In this document: piece after piece, positions 31,636 to 43,582 of the stretch
How positions within the stretch are numbered: the first letter of the stretch is position 1
Layout of the letters: every line of letters starts with the position of its first letter
Source: Stratiolaelaps scimitus
Lineage: Eukaryota; Arthropoda; Arachnida; Mesostigmata; Laelapidae
DNA: 64,000 bases
Assembly (NCBI GenBank): GCA_019614645.1
Contig: JABWDB010000001.1
Span: forward strand, 31,055,501 to 31,119,500
Direction of reading: 5' to 3'
Made by a program: the position numbers and the translations under genes
The notes under the pieces: model-generated
Seen by the model: the letters and a program-made list of their open reading frames with translations, nothing else
What the model was told of the DNA's origin: nothing
Database searches by the model: none

Positions 31636-31799
31636 GGGCCTTCCGCCTGTATGACGTGGATAATGATGGCTTTATCACGCGGGAGGAGATGTACAATATT
31701 GTGGACGCCATCTATGAGATGCTCGGAAGCCAGGAGAAGGGCGAAGAAGAAGACGACCCACGCGCACGCGTAGATAGAATATTTGAACAATTGGACAAA
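31636..31799 (+). CDS. frq/Ncs1: Frequenin / NCS-1, exon with EF3 and start of EF4
   Basis: The acceptor is TTTTCAG and the donor GTAAGT. GG completes the split Trp codon and 54 codons follow, equivalent to NCS-1 residues 103-157. The third EF-hand loop reads [12 protein letters not shown] and is canonical: Asp at 1, 3 and 5, Gly at 6, Glu at 12. The next helix, [13 protein letters not shown], matches the family. It is followed by an acidic linker, EKGEEEDDP, where vertebrate NCS-1 has a different and slightly longer segment, and then by [12 protein letters not shown], which enters EF4. The linker is the most divergent part of the protein. Confidence 0.95.
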
Positions 31800-31877
31800 G
31801 TAAGTGTATCTACATATAGTCGAAAACTACACTTGTAAAAATATAGAAAAAACATAGATTTTACCACTGTTTTCTAA

Positions 31878-31943
31878 TATATATATACTACGACGGATAA
31901 GAATGATATATATATATATATACTATGACTGATGAGAATGATA
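31878..31943. repeat. Tandem duplication, 35 bp period
   Basis: Two adjacent copies of a unit made of a short TA tract plus ACTAcGACgGATaAGAATGAT differ by three substitutions in the non-TA part. Confidence 0.8.
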
Positions 31944-33057
31944 GATGTGGGAGAGCAGCGTGAATTTTATCGAATTGTTAATTAAATCCACCCACTCGCA
32001 CATCACTTCCATATTGTTCCTCCACTTCTAGTAGTCATATCTACGATAGGGCGAAATAAAGTTAAACGTTGGCTGTGGGTCAGCCCGGAATTTTTTTTTA
32101 GGGCTAAATAAAGGTACAATCTTTCAATCTCGTTTCGTTCATCGATAGCCTATCAGCCTTGGCTGTCACCTATCGGACAAGTGCTCACATCAAGTAAATA
32201 GTATGTAATTAAAAGAAAACTAACCCTATCCGCTTTATTTCCTACGCTCTTTCTCGCTCTATCGCTCTATCGCCGTTTCATGTTTCGCAGCACGCGCTTC
32301 CCATTATACGTAAGCGGACGAGAACAATCAGTGATTCGCATAATAACACGATCGTAGTAGCGTGGATATAAAATTAATTCCCCGTGCTAACCAAAGGGGT
32401 ACACACACACACAATCAATATGAAACAAACGATTCTCGCCTCAGGCTAGCAACGTACCCCTTCATGAGACGTTCGGACGGTGGCTCCCTTCGGTAGCATA
32501 GAACAGAGTGCGACTGGGTGGCAGATACCGTGACGATATTGTCATTTCTCGCTGGTGTCGTTCCCTACAATAGATTCTGCCTGCTAGATACAGATGTGGA
32601 CGGATGGAGACAAGGGTATGTCTATGATCCATAATATGCGTCTGTCTGTATCGTGTATGTGCTTGACGCCTGATAGGTTGCGTCCGCTGACTGTGTACCT
32701 GCTTGACCAATGCGGATAGTTGGTGGCGGTGGTTATTGTTGTTGTTGTTGTTGTTATGGAGGGGATAGTGGTATGCCGATGAAGCAGAAGGCTTCTGCAT
32801 CGCTACGTTGCCTTCATCTCCTGGATCTCGCCCCGTTTGGGTAGAGCGAAATTTCGCCGGGTAGCCAGCCAGGTAGGCACTGCCAGATCAGACGCCGCCG
32901 CCGCCGCAGAAGAGACAGCGGCTCATCCTGCCTCAAAGACGCCCCACTCGAGGAGCTTTGCCGCAGCGGCGTAACTTACTGCCTAGTTCCGCAATTCTTT
33001 GCTCTTCTATCAGACCTTTATGAAAGCTGAATCAAGGCAACAGCAGCAGCAGACGAG

Positions 33058-33058
<1 letters not shown>

Positions 33059-33124
<66 letters not shown>
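33059..33124. repeat. (TA)n microsatellite, about 66 bp
   Basis: This is the longest uninterrupted TA run in the window. It is preceded by CAGCAGCAGCAGACGAGC and lies in the last frequenin intron. Confidence 0.95.
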
Positions 33125-33126
<2 letters not shown>

Positions 33127-33522
33127 AAGGCTCGCTCATACGCGCCTTGGAGAAAACCATTTGAGACGCAGAGTCAATTTATAGATTTAGTCAGTGCATC
33201 CATTTCGGATGGATTGTCGATGTTTTCGGGGAAACCGGCCTGAACGTCACCAGCAGCAGCAGCACGAAAATGAAACGAGAACGACACGAGCAAGAAAGAT
33301 CACACAGATCGACAAGTGTTGAAGCGCATCGTCAAATCGCTCATCACAAATTGGAACTGTCTAGCTATGGCTGCTTTTAACAGTATCAATCAGTAATGTA
33401 ATAACCATATCTGAATATGACTTGTCCCTCCATGCCAATATGCCCCTGCAGTGAAAACCTAAAATACTCATAAAATGGCCAATCGCTCGCCATTAACTTG
33501 CCTGCCTCTTCGTTTGTTTCAG

Positions 33523-33615
33523 AATCAAGACAACAAACTCTCTTTAGAAGAATTCAAGGAAGGATCCAAACACGACCCGAAGATCGTTCAGGCGCTGTCA
33601 TTATACGCGCCGTAG
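33523..33615 (+). CDS. frq/Ncs1: Frequenin / NCS-1, last coding exon (EF4 and C-terminus)
   Basis: After a TTTGTTTCAG acceptor the exon encodes 30 residues and a TAG stop. With the preceding DK it forms the fourth EF-hand loop [12 protein letters not shown], then the conserved tail [18 protein letters not shown] and a final Ala-Pro. If the missing N-terminus is about 30 residues, as in NCS-1, the protein is about 187 residues (family about 187-190). The KIVQALSL tail is specific to frequenin/NCS-1 and folds back over the target-binding groove. Position 6 of the EF4 loop is Asn, where Gly is usual. Confidence 0.95.
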   Translation, partial: NQDNKLSLEEFKEGSKHDPKIVQALSLYAP

Positions 33616-34015
33616 AGTGCCAACAACTCACACCCTAGTCTATCTATAACAAGAACAACCAACCAAACCAGCACACTTGAAGATAATAGTAATAATAATA
33701 ATAATAATAACAATAATAACAATAATAATAATAATAATTGACGAGGAAAAAAAAAGCAGAAAGAGCGCCTGTTATCGAGAAACAACCAGAGACAGGAATC
33801 AGTTGAAGATCATAACCACAACGGCAACAAACGCTACTAGATGAATTGGCGAACAGTACATTGAGGACAGCTTCATAGATTATCGATCAACGACAAAAAC
33901 AAACTCCTAAAATTTATGCGCTGGAGATCAAGAATAGTCAAACATAAAATGTACAGAGTAAAACATCAATTTATATTGGTAATTCACCGAATAAATTGAA
34001 TGTATATAGAATATA
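33616..34015 (+). other. Frequenin 3' UTR (inferred extent)
   Basis: About 400 bases follow the TAG stop, A-rich and containing an AAT/AAC trinucleotide array at about 33688-33738. The right end is inferred from an AATAAA at 33990-33995. Neural genes often also use distal poly(A) sites, so longer forms are possible. Confidence 0.5.
33990..33995 (+). terminator. Candidate frequenin poly(A) signal
   Basis: A perfect AATAAA lies 375 bases past the stop codon. It is the first one downstream of the stop that I noticed. Confidence 0.5.
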
Positions 34016-34736
34016 CACAAGACGTGGTTATCAGTGCTGCCTACACGCCGATCTGTGGCGCTGCGCGATAACATGACGTGTAATGCCTAACAATTCAATG
34101 ACACTACCAACCGTGAAAAAGGATTAGGAATAATAATAATAATAGGAATATACATTGCGTTCTGATATCATACCCTGGCTACAACATCGCATTTGTTGCC
34201 GTTGCAATATGTTGCTGACACAACGTCTGCAGCGATACGTATTCTTTTTGTCGATATTGTCAACTGGGATTATTGCCTTCAGGGTTAATCGACTCGGCTG
34301 ATTTTCTATCAAAGATTATAAAAACACATCACATATATATATATATATAATCTGTACTCTAGTAGGCGCTATCTCTGAGATATCTAACCAGGTATATTGG
34401 TTCAGCAACAAGCGTCCTCTCATTCCAGACAACTGTCGGCCAATCATACAATCAAATAATTGCAACAATCCATAATGCATAGATATTATCGCTTATTACT
34501 GAATGACTCGATGACTTCAAATTGGATTTTGATGATGAGCAGTCGAAAAGCAGAGAGTTGAAGACTCATCTTCGTTCAAGGTGTTTAAAGGAGACCCCCA
34601 AGCCGCTGCTACGGATATCGGTCTGCATCAGGGGGTTCCTAATCAGTCGTTCGTTCGTTAGTAGTACTACTGCAACAAGCAACCCAACAACAAACGAAAC
34701 AATCTTACCAGTGCAACCCAATATTGCTGTTGATAT

Positions 34737-34738
<2 letters not shown>

Positions 34739-34788
<50 letters not shown>

Positions 34789-34818
34789 ATGTATGTATGT
34801 ATATATATATATATATTG
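34739..34818. repeat. (TA)n/(TATG)n compound microsatellite
   Basis: About 40 bp of TA is followed by TATG/TATA tetranucleotides and then TA again. Confidence 0.9.
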
Positions 34819-37253
34819 TTAAACGATACAAACAAATCAGTGACTACTCTGTGACCCTAATCCGTGGCGGTCTACGTTAGCGACGAGCCAATGGCCACTG
34901 CCCTCGGCGGGGCCATCGCTCGAGACAGCCCGATCGCTGGCGTTAGTGGCGCGGATTCGCGAGTAGCAACGACGCAAAACCATCCCGCGAAACAGCAACA
35001 ACAGAAACTACTAAAATTACAGTTATTATTGTTACAGCAACAACAAAAACAACAACAACAACTAGTGTTACAAAAACCTAGACAACAACAACAAATGCAC
35101 CGAAACCGATGCCCCACAAATCTGCAGTCATCATCATTAAAATTCACTTGGTCCGAGTTATTATCATTTTTATTATTCTCACTTTCATTATTAACAGCGT
35201 TAAATGTGAGCTGAGAGCGACTGCTTGAAAAACATTGTATCGGGATCTTCGTCCACGTAACACTGTCAGCGCTGATTTTCTGTATGTGTCTGTAGTCGAC
35301 CCTTAGAAATATGTGACTCTTACGTTTTTGTTCAGATGAACATAATATCGGTATTAGTGAATACTGTTTATCTGCCGAATATCTTGTTTGCCTTGGTGGT
35401 CTTCAATACTCACTGGAGGACTCTGATACGATCTCAACAAGCATTTACCATATACTCATTTATCTGTTGTCGTCCTCGTTCCAGCGAGGTTGACGTATAC
35501 TGATTGGCTTATCTTCATCGTTTGCATCTGTTGATTAGTCCACGAGTCATTCAATTTGGCATGACTCGATTCGAGCCATTTCACCTTTCAACAGCCGTTA
35601 TATTTCTTCATCGAATCGATAATCAACAATGTGCCTCTGCGCGGACCGCGCTCGATCACAAATTTCAATAACCATCGTCGTTTCAAGTACAAGTCAAATC
35701 CAGCTAGCCGAATTGTACGGACCGATTGCCAGCGATGGCCGGGCTTAGATTCATGTCACTTAGAGGCCATGTAACTAATAGATGTGATATCGTTTCGTCT
35801 GAACGTGTATGATACGCTTCGATACAAAAAAACATTGTCGGCAGCATTCGCTCGTCAGGTCACGTCAGGCCAACGATGTATGGCAGCAGCCGCGGCCGAA
35901 GCGGTCGGCGATTCCTTCTCTACTCGTCCGGGAGCGGCAGTCGCAGCGGAAGGCTCTCATCTTCATGCATTAAAACTTCAGGAACTGTCCGAGATCTCCT
36001 CCCCCGATGTTGTATTAGTTGCTGTGTGTATCCATTGGCCTCCGGTGGCATCACCAGCACTGCTCGTACAACAACAGCGGCCGCGCGTCAGAAGTACATA
36101 AGCAGAATCCTGCAGAAGTATCAGCAGCAGCAGCAAAGCCACGGCCGCAACACAACGGCAATAGCCGGATCTGTGTTGTTCGATCTATCTCGCAGTTCCC
36201 TTGTTCATTCGACAGCGGTGGCGGGCGTTTCGTGGCTCGGTCGGTTGACCAGCCACTCCTAGCAAACCATTCGATTCCGTTTGCTGGTCAGTGCCGCCGC
36301 TTCAGAGTCAACTTTACCGTCATCGCCGGTCAACTTTCACTGATGACAGCCTGCTGTCCATCCACCCCGCCGTTGACTCTACTGCGGGGACTGCTGCTGC
36401 TGCATTTTTGCCCGTGCGATTCACGCTCGTGTCTTGAATTACCGTTAAGTTGTTATCGTAGTTGCTGGCAATAACAGCAGAAAGTAGCAACAAAAACACG
36501 GCTACAGCTGTCGGGGCATCGCGCAAGCAGCCAGCCAGCCACTTCCGCCCCACTTAGCCTTCTTCCCAGTACAACTACCCTTACTGCCCAATTATTCTGT
36601 TGTTGCTATTCCTCTCTCTCTCTCTGTCCCACTCTGATTTTCTCTCTCCTCACCTTTTTCTACTATACTCTTGTATTCGAACTCCCTGCTTGCAGCCGAT
36701 AGCAGTTGCTGTGTAGCTTACCATTATTTTTCCCCTCGAGCTTTATCTCGTTCCTGTCGGGTCAGTTTTGCGCGCCTCACCTCAACTAGCACGGACATGC
36801 GAATGGAACAGTCGCTGTAAGGCTTCTGGCTCGAGCTGTGTGCAGTTGATGGTGCGCATAACAACCCCAATGAAATGGGATGCCAACGAGTGGACGGCGG
36901 CATTTGTACTCGCTTGCTGACAGACTCGCCGAATTCGGCCAGCCTAAGTCGGTCGCGACGGTAGATAGAGAAATAGCTTGCAGTGCATGTTATGCATGCG
37001 TGCCCTGTCGGCCCGAGTACGCTGTGGAACGATACACAAGAGCGCTTATCTGAATGTATGTTGTATGGGCACATCGTGGCTAACCAGCTGTCTGTGGTTA
37101 CCAGCTCTGCAGCGGCGGCGCTCGATCCAATGTCGACGGTGACGGCGATCGTGCAGATTTCGACGGTAGGGGGTAGTCATTCTGCTGCTCACATTACGTT
37201 GTGCTCCCCTCGCGATGTGCACTCGATGTACATAGCAGTATGATATTATTATG

Positions 37254-37255
<2 letters not shown>

Positions 37256-37293
<38 letters not shown>
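37256..37293. repeat. (ATT)n trinucleotide repeat
   Basis: About twelve ATT units in tandem are visible. They give poly-Ile in one minus-strand frame, which makes an apparent 192-codon frame (37046-37624) untrustworthy. Confidence 0.92.
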
Positions 37294-37294
<1 letters not shown>

Positions 37295-40200
37295 CATTAT
37301 GATTATTACTGCCATTACTCCGTTATGTCGATGCCGCACATAGACAACGCGTGTGACGGCGATCGCACAGCAATATCGATACGCATATGCGGATCGATGA
37401 ATAAATGCCCCAGTATGCGGCATTGCTACCATCGTCATCGCGATGGATGCTGCCGCCGGTGAATCGCCGGTGTGCTGTCTTCCCCGCTGTTTGCTCTTTG
37501 GCGTGGCCTTGCCCGGATTTGGGCCGTCTGAAGGCGCAAAGTGGTTGATAACAACAGTCTCGGACAGCGTCGCTGCCCGTTCTTCAATTGTTCTTATGTC
37601 ATATTTATGCTCGTGCGCTGACACCGCATCGACGAGGCGTTCGTCTGTTCGTCTCGTTGTGGTGTCCAGCGTCAGGCTCGACCTGTTGACGCAACCGTGT
37701 CAACGGACCCGTCCTTGTGCCAATACTGCCTCGAGAGTTCTGTCGCAATCACATGGGTCTCAGCGCAGCTGCCGGCTGACTCACACACACGCTGCCCATG
37801 CTAAATGGCCGAATGAGGAAGATTTCTTCATCTCGTTTTTACTTGTTTGTAGGAGGTAATGAACGAGGCGACCAACGTCATATGCGTCTATGTAGCTCTG
37901 AACGAAATGTCACTCGGAAACGCCAAGTAGGGGGATGTGTAATCTTAGATGTGAGAAAAAAATACAAAACAATAAAATGTGCAGAATGTCGACGAGTGTA
38001 CGCAGAATGTCAAATAGCAGATGGACTAAGGTGGCCGTGAGGTTTTTGCACTGCGTCTAATTTCGGGATCGACAAACGCTGTAGAACAGATTTGTTTCGG
38101 TGTGACGCCCCCCTGAGATAAGAGAAAATGGTTCAATTACTCGTTAAATATAGAGCGATGCATTTATCATGAATTAGTCGATTATTCGTCAGAGCGATGG
38201 AGATTGTCCTCTGCACAGGTCTGTGCCCAAGGTATCCAATACTCGAAGGCTGACGGGACGCGAAAAGAACCGAGCTCATAGTGACGGTGGCCCCCGTACC
38301 ACATGTGCGTTTGCTTGCGAGGCAGGTCGATTCTCGATAGCAGAACTGCTATCGGTGTGACCCAAGTGAGTCCGCGAGGCGATATTCCACCTAGCGTCGG
38401 CGTAGTGCTGTTCGAACACGGAGCCGGCGAGCGGGGGCGAATCAAATACGTAATGGGTCTAAATGACCCTCGACTCGGCCTCAACAACAGGACGCGGCCC
38501 AACCGGATTAAGATGTCGTCATTGTCATCGGTGGTTCCATCGGAGACTCTTTAGAATCCCCCGCCCGGGCCACCAGCAACAGGCATTCGCTCGTTCGCGA
38601 CAGGTTGTCCGCTGCTGATCCTACGCGGCAAACATTTTCAAATGCCATTCAATGCAGCCGCCGCCGCCCGCCACAAGGCCGGCATTCTTTTGGGTTGTTT
38701 TGTGCATCAATGAGCACAAGCCAGCCAGCCCCCCCCCGCCCGCCCGCCGCTACCGCAACAATACCTGAGTAGATTTCCTTCTCTGCCGTCTGCACAGCCC
38801 CAATTCGAACGATCGCCTTTTGATTCTGCCGTTGCATGGAACAGGTAAGCGAGCGAAGATCGTCGAGTAAGCAACATCGATTGGGTGATGCTCTTACGGT
38901 CGTTCTAACCCAAGAACATCGGCGGACAGCATCAGCCGCCGCCCAGTCAGCGTATCATAACACGGAGACGATGACCACGAGCGTAATGGTATCAACTTCA
39001 CGCTACGGCTCGGATAATGTACATTACCACCGCCGGCGTCGTCGGCGCTAGCACGCGCGCATCGCCCTTCGCCTGGCGAGGCCTATGAGCGATGCGGATG
39101 GGGAATACGGCGACGAGGTGGTTCGGCCGCTGTTGTGTTTCTTCCTTCGGCCGCTTTGCCCGGGATTGTTCGGGACTGAGGACCACCCGGCAGTTTGTCG
39201 TTGCTGCTGCCGCCGCCGCCGCCGCCGGCCGCCCCTCCTCTACTGCTGCTGTTGCTGCTGCTGCTAGCGTTTGTAGCGTGTTCTGTCGAAGTATAATAGC
39301 AGCCGTAGTAATAGTAGCAGGACGAAGTGGAGGAGCAAGACGGAGGTGATCTTAGAGATGGCTAGGACGTTCGTCGTGAGCGCTCCTTCGCGGTCTCGTT
39401 CTGTCTCCGTGTCTCTCTCTCTCGCTCTCTCTCTCTCTTTCACTGCAACTTGGGCATACCTACGACGACCTAAAACACCACCGAACTATCTATGGAAGCT
39501 GCTGCCGGCCGACTGGCCAATCAGCCGTCGCGTCGGCCGACTCGTCGCCGAGTGTCGCAGAGTGCCAAGAACACTCCTATCTGCGAATGTCGCCGGAATT
39601 GCCGTTGACGGCGATGCTATTATTGGGCAAGCAGGCAGACATCAGAGACGACGACGACATAAAAATCGCCCATCTCAAGCTGAACACAAGCTGAAATCGC
39701 GCTGGGACGCATCACTGAAACCATAGAGGAATGCTGTCCTGCCCCAAGTAGTACGACTTCTCAAGAACATCAACAACAATAACAACAACTAAAACAACAA
39801 CAACAACACGAGATCAACGAGAGACATATCTTTTGAAATTCGCACACGTGAGGTTCAATCCACCGCCCTGAATGCTTTTGCGTTAAAAATACCATATACC
39901 ACACTATCACTACATCATACATCGCTATGTAAACTACTACCTGACTTGGTTGCCTTCGTGCCGCCGTGCAAATCAATCTGCTCATCTTGAGAGAGCTGGT
40001 GACTCAACCGTGTGCCACCGCCGCCGCCGCCACCACTGCCTTGTATTGTCACCTACGCTACTTAGACACGTATGTGCTCGTCGCGTACCGTATCTCCCAC
40101 GGTGTACTCCTGCCGCGGCTGCTGCTGGTGTCGCCGTAACAAAACTAACAACGTATCGAGTTCAGATGAATTTGAGCATCATGAATGTGACCACCCCAGC

Positions 40201-43200
40201 GTTCAGTATTTTGAATATAGTCAGGTTCATTGAGTTACACTATTTATGGGTGTGCATTGTGGGTCGCTGCACAAATGAACTCCTCCGACAAAGACGTCCT
40301 GTGGCAGATGAAGAAGACAGTAATCGTAAATTAAGGTTCATTGTTATTAGTGTTAGTGTTGTCGACATAAATAATAACTATTACTATTCACTAAAATTGA
40401 AATGAATCCAGCGTTGAACAGTGATTACGACATACAGACACACATATTCACATGTTTTATCCCAGAACGATCTAATTAAGCCTATTTAATGAACGAACGA
40501 ATGAATGAATTAAGCTAAAAGCTGTATCTTTCCATCTAGATTCACCTGAGTCATTGATTCACACCAATGTTCACCGATGCTACATGCTACATTTCTATAT
40601 ATTGATAATTCTAAATGATATCACTTTTGCGTTGCTTACAGCACATGACTATTATAGATGATTTTGAGTCCAGTATTTTCAATTTCTCTAAATGCTCCAT
40701 TTATTCTCTATCGAATGAATTCACTGTCTCTCGTAATCAAACAGCATTCCTTGATCGATTCGCAATATTGTCTATGAACCAGATCCATGTATCGCGGCAA
40801 TATTCATCATATATTTATTGCCATATAGTACCATATCGATCTCAAGTGTACACAGCATCATGCACATACCATATCATCCCATGCGATTCGCATACGTAGA
40901 CAGATGCATTTGGCGAGATTAATCATCGTGCACAGCAACAATGCGAAAAGCAGAAAAAAATCAAGACAATGTTCCTGTTAGATAACCACAACCACACACA
41001 AACGATGAAGACCGCAAAGAGATGATCTGAAAACACCGTTGAGCCGAAAACATCCCGAGGTGTTCGTGTGATACGGGGTCGGTTGCCGAGGTCGATCCGA
41101 CTCCAGCGAGTTCCGAGTCATTTCGACCGTCTGGCCAGCCCCCGGATGTCCGCGGCCGCTGTTGTCGTCCAACGTAGCGCCACAACCTACAAAATCAAAC
41201 GGAACGCACCTCTAGAATGTCTCAAGACCAACAGCAACAGCCACCACTCAGATGAATAGATTAATAACCAGTAACTAATCCACCCACAACAGTCGTGATA
41301 ACAGTAATAGTAATAATAATAACAAGAATAAAAAAAACAATAATAATAATAATAAGACTGAATAATTATGAACATCCAAACGTCCGACCAACACGTAACG
41401 TACTACCAACCAGTTAACCCGTTAATTATTAACGATAGCACGTTAAACGTGGCTGAGTCAACGTGCCCTGTGCAATCGATCCGCGCACGCAGGGGTCTGA
41501 CTCGCCACCGATCGCCTAGTAGATCAAAGTGGTCGGCTTGTTACACGTGCCCTTCTTGTATGTCTTGGTATTTGTGGTATATTTCAAACAGCAACAACCC
41601 AACAACAGGGAACAACAGCAGCAGTCGTCTGAACGACTGGTGACAACAATGTTGTTCATCAAGCATCAACAACAACAACAACAAGAAACAATAACAACAA
41701 CAACAGCAACCAACAACAACAACGATGTATAGCAATTGATTAGAGAAGTACCGTAGCTATAGTAATCAATGAACAATAGCTGGGTGTGGCAGCTCCTCGC
41801 GCGAAGGCGAAAAACCACCGCGACAACAAACTGCAAAAAGCAGTAAGCCAAGAGAAACGCGAATCTAAAACAAAAAAAAACGCATGTCTCTTTCGTTCTC
41901 GTGCGTGTGAATGAAACGAGGGAACTAGCGGAACAGAGAATCCTCCCGGGAAGAGCGCTGCAACTCATTGACACCCACAGAGCAACAACAACAACCACAC
42001 GCTGATAATCGATGAACACTGAGAAACACATGAGAAACGCGAAGTAGTTGGACACTTGATAGGAATAAGCAATATGCACCGAGGAAGTAATGAGTACGAC
42101 TTACATTGCTGGCTGGCTGGCTGACTGGCTGTCTGTTTGGTTATACAGGGAGCTCTGTATGAAGCTCTGTACATAGCGGCATATTACTGGTATTACTATT
42201 GTTGACTATACAGCGGTAGAATGTCATGGGCGTAATTCGGTGAGATTACTGACCACGATGCTGATGATAGTGACGTTTAGGGAAGGCGGCCATAGCCCGC
42301 GTTAATATTATGATGAGGAAATGTTCAACAAGCATCAGATGATATTGGTTTACGCGTCTTCGGTCGCGGGCACAGTAACGCTAAGTGGAGACAATGACAG
42401 TGGCTCACCAATAGCAGCGGTCGTAGTATAACTAAAACAACAATAGCTCCAACATCGGCATCCCTCGGAACATGAGTCGAAACATGAAACGTAGCGGGTA
42501 AACCTAATCTTCAAATACTACTACTACTACTAAACAAACGAGAAATAAACATCTAATAAAACACCAGAAGAAGAAGAGGCGGGATTACAATGCACCAGGC
42601 TGAGCCTTGCGCCGACCTCGCGGCCAGCAACCGACCGCTGCTCGTGCGACGCTATGCAGAACAAGACAGGCTGAAGAGATCTGAGCGCGCCATAGTCGTT
42701 ATCTCGTCTCGCGTTGCATCCAATGTTCTATAGTTTGCCAACGCTTCCGCTGCTTTTGCACAGACGGGGTTCATCGGCTCGTGTGTCTGTGTGTGCGCGA
42801 CTGTGTGAACGTCTATATGGCTCGCGCCGGTGTGTGTGTTCTTGTACGTTTGCCAAGTTCGGAAATAGTTCACCCCGCGGAAAAATCAGCCTGGCTTTCC
42901 CTCCTCCTCCCCCGCGCTTTCATCTTTTTTTTTCTCTCTATCTCTCTCTCTCTCTCTCTCTCTCCGGCGGACAAACAGAAAACTTTATCTTTTAGTTGAG
43001 TTTCAATTTCTCTCCCATCTATCTATCTCATCGTTGTGCTTGTTCAGCCTTCGCGCGGCTCGATTCGACGGACGCAGCGGTACTGTGCGTTTTTTTTCCC
43101 TCTAGTCGTTTCTTCTTCTTCTTCGTCATCGTCGTTCTTCTTTGTTCTTAGTTCGTCTGCAATTCCTGCTCCACGGTTCGAATATACCTGTGTGTGTGTG

Positions 43201-43428
43201 TTATCGAGACACAACAAAAAAAAACACCAAGGGAAATGCGCTACCGCCATCATCGTCAGCATCTCATATATAAGTATATCTGGCCATTCGGCGGGCTCCA
43301 CTGGCTGCTTGTTATTGTTGCGTTTTATTTTTTCGTTGTTGAAAAAACGCTGTTAAGAAGCGACCGCACGGGAGCGAGCGCTTAATCTATCGTTTTCTTC
43401 GGCTGATTCTTTCCTTGTTGGTCGTGCT

Positions 43429-43582
43429 ATGGCTTTTCATATTGTTATTCTTCTGACGTTGCTATTGGTGCTCAGTCGCCTTGTTAGCAGCGGCGGCGGC
43501 GGCGTTACTGCCGTCGCTGTCGAAGTATTGAACGCAACGGCAGAAGTGCGAACGCCGCCGAAGCCGGCAGAAGATGGCGGGC
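43429..43582 (+). CDS. Candidate first coding exon of a secreted or membrane protein
   Basis: An ATG in favourable context (G at -3, G at +4) opens MAFHIVILLTLLLVLSRLVS, a typical signal-peptide layout with an uninterrupted hydrophobic core at residues 4-16. A Gly-rich stretch, an acidic-hydrophobic segment with one NAT glycosylation sequon, and a PPKPAEDGG tail follow. The frame reaches a consensus donor, GGC|GTAAGT, at 43583, about 51 codons in. The pyrimidine-rich DNA before it (42890-43150) resembles an arthropod 5' UTR. No matching downstream exon was recognised, so this may be chance. I recognise no family. Confidence 0.25.

Larger units (their letters stand above)
31800..33522 (+). other. 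Frequenin last intron (1.7 kb)
   Basis: The intron is bounded by GTAAGT and GTTTGTTTCAG. It contains a 35 bp tandem duplication (31878-31943), a (TTG)n run at about 32737-32755 and a 66 bp (TA)n tract at 33059-33124. No additional exon is apparent. Confidence 0.9.
34016..42600. other. Frequenin 3' flank, repeat-rich, no assigned gene
   Basis: The stretch is rich in CAA, CAG, CTG and AAT/ATT triplet arrays, for example CAA at 34997-35095, 39766-39807 and 41660-41720 and ATT at 37256-37293, plus a compound (TA)n/(TATG)n array at 34739-34818. Open frames are repeat-driven, such as the Gln-rich frame 34864-35214. None shows a recognisable domain. Distal frequenin 3' UTR or intergenic DNA are both possible. 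Confidence 0.5.

Noticed and set aside
34864..35214. Gln-rich 116-codon frame
   Set aside because: It is driven by CAA repeats on the plus strand. It starts at GTG, has no known domain, and an overlapping minus frame is equally open.
37046..37624. 192-codon minus-strand frame
   Set aside because: It runs through the (ATT)n repeat as poly-Ile, so its openness is an artefact.
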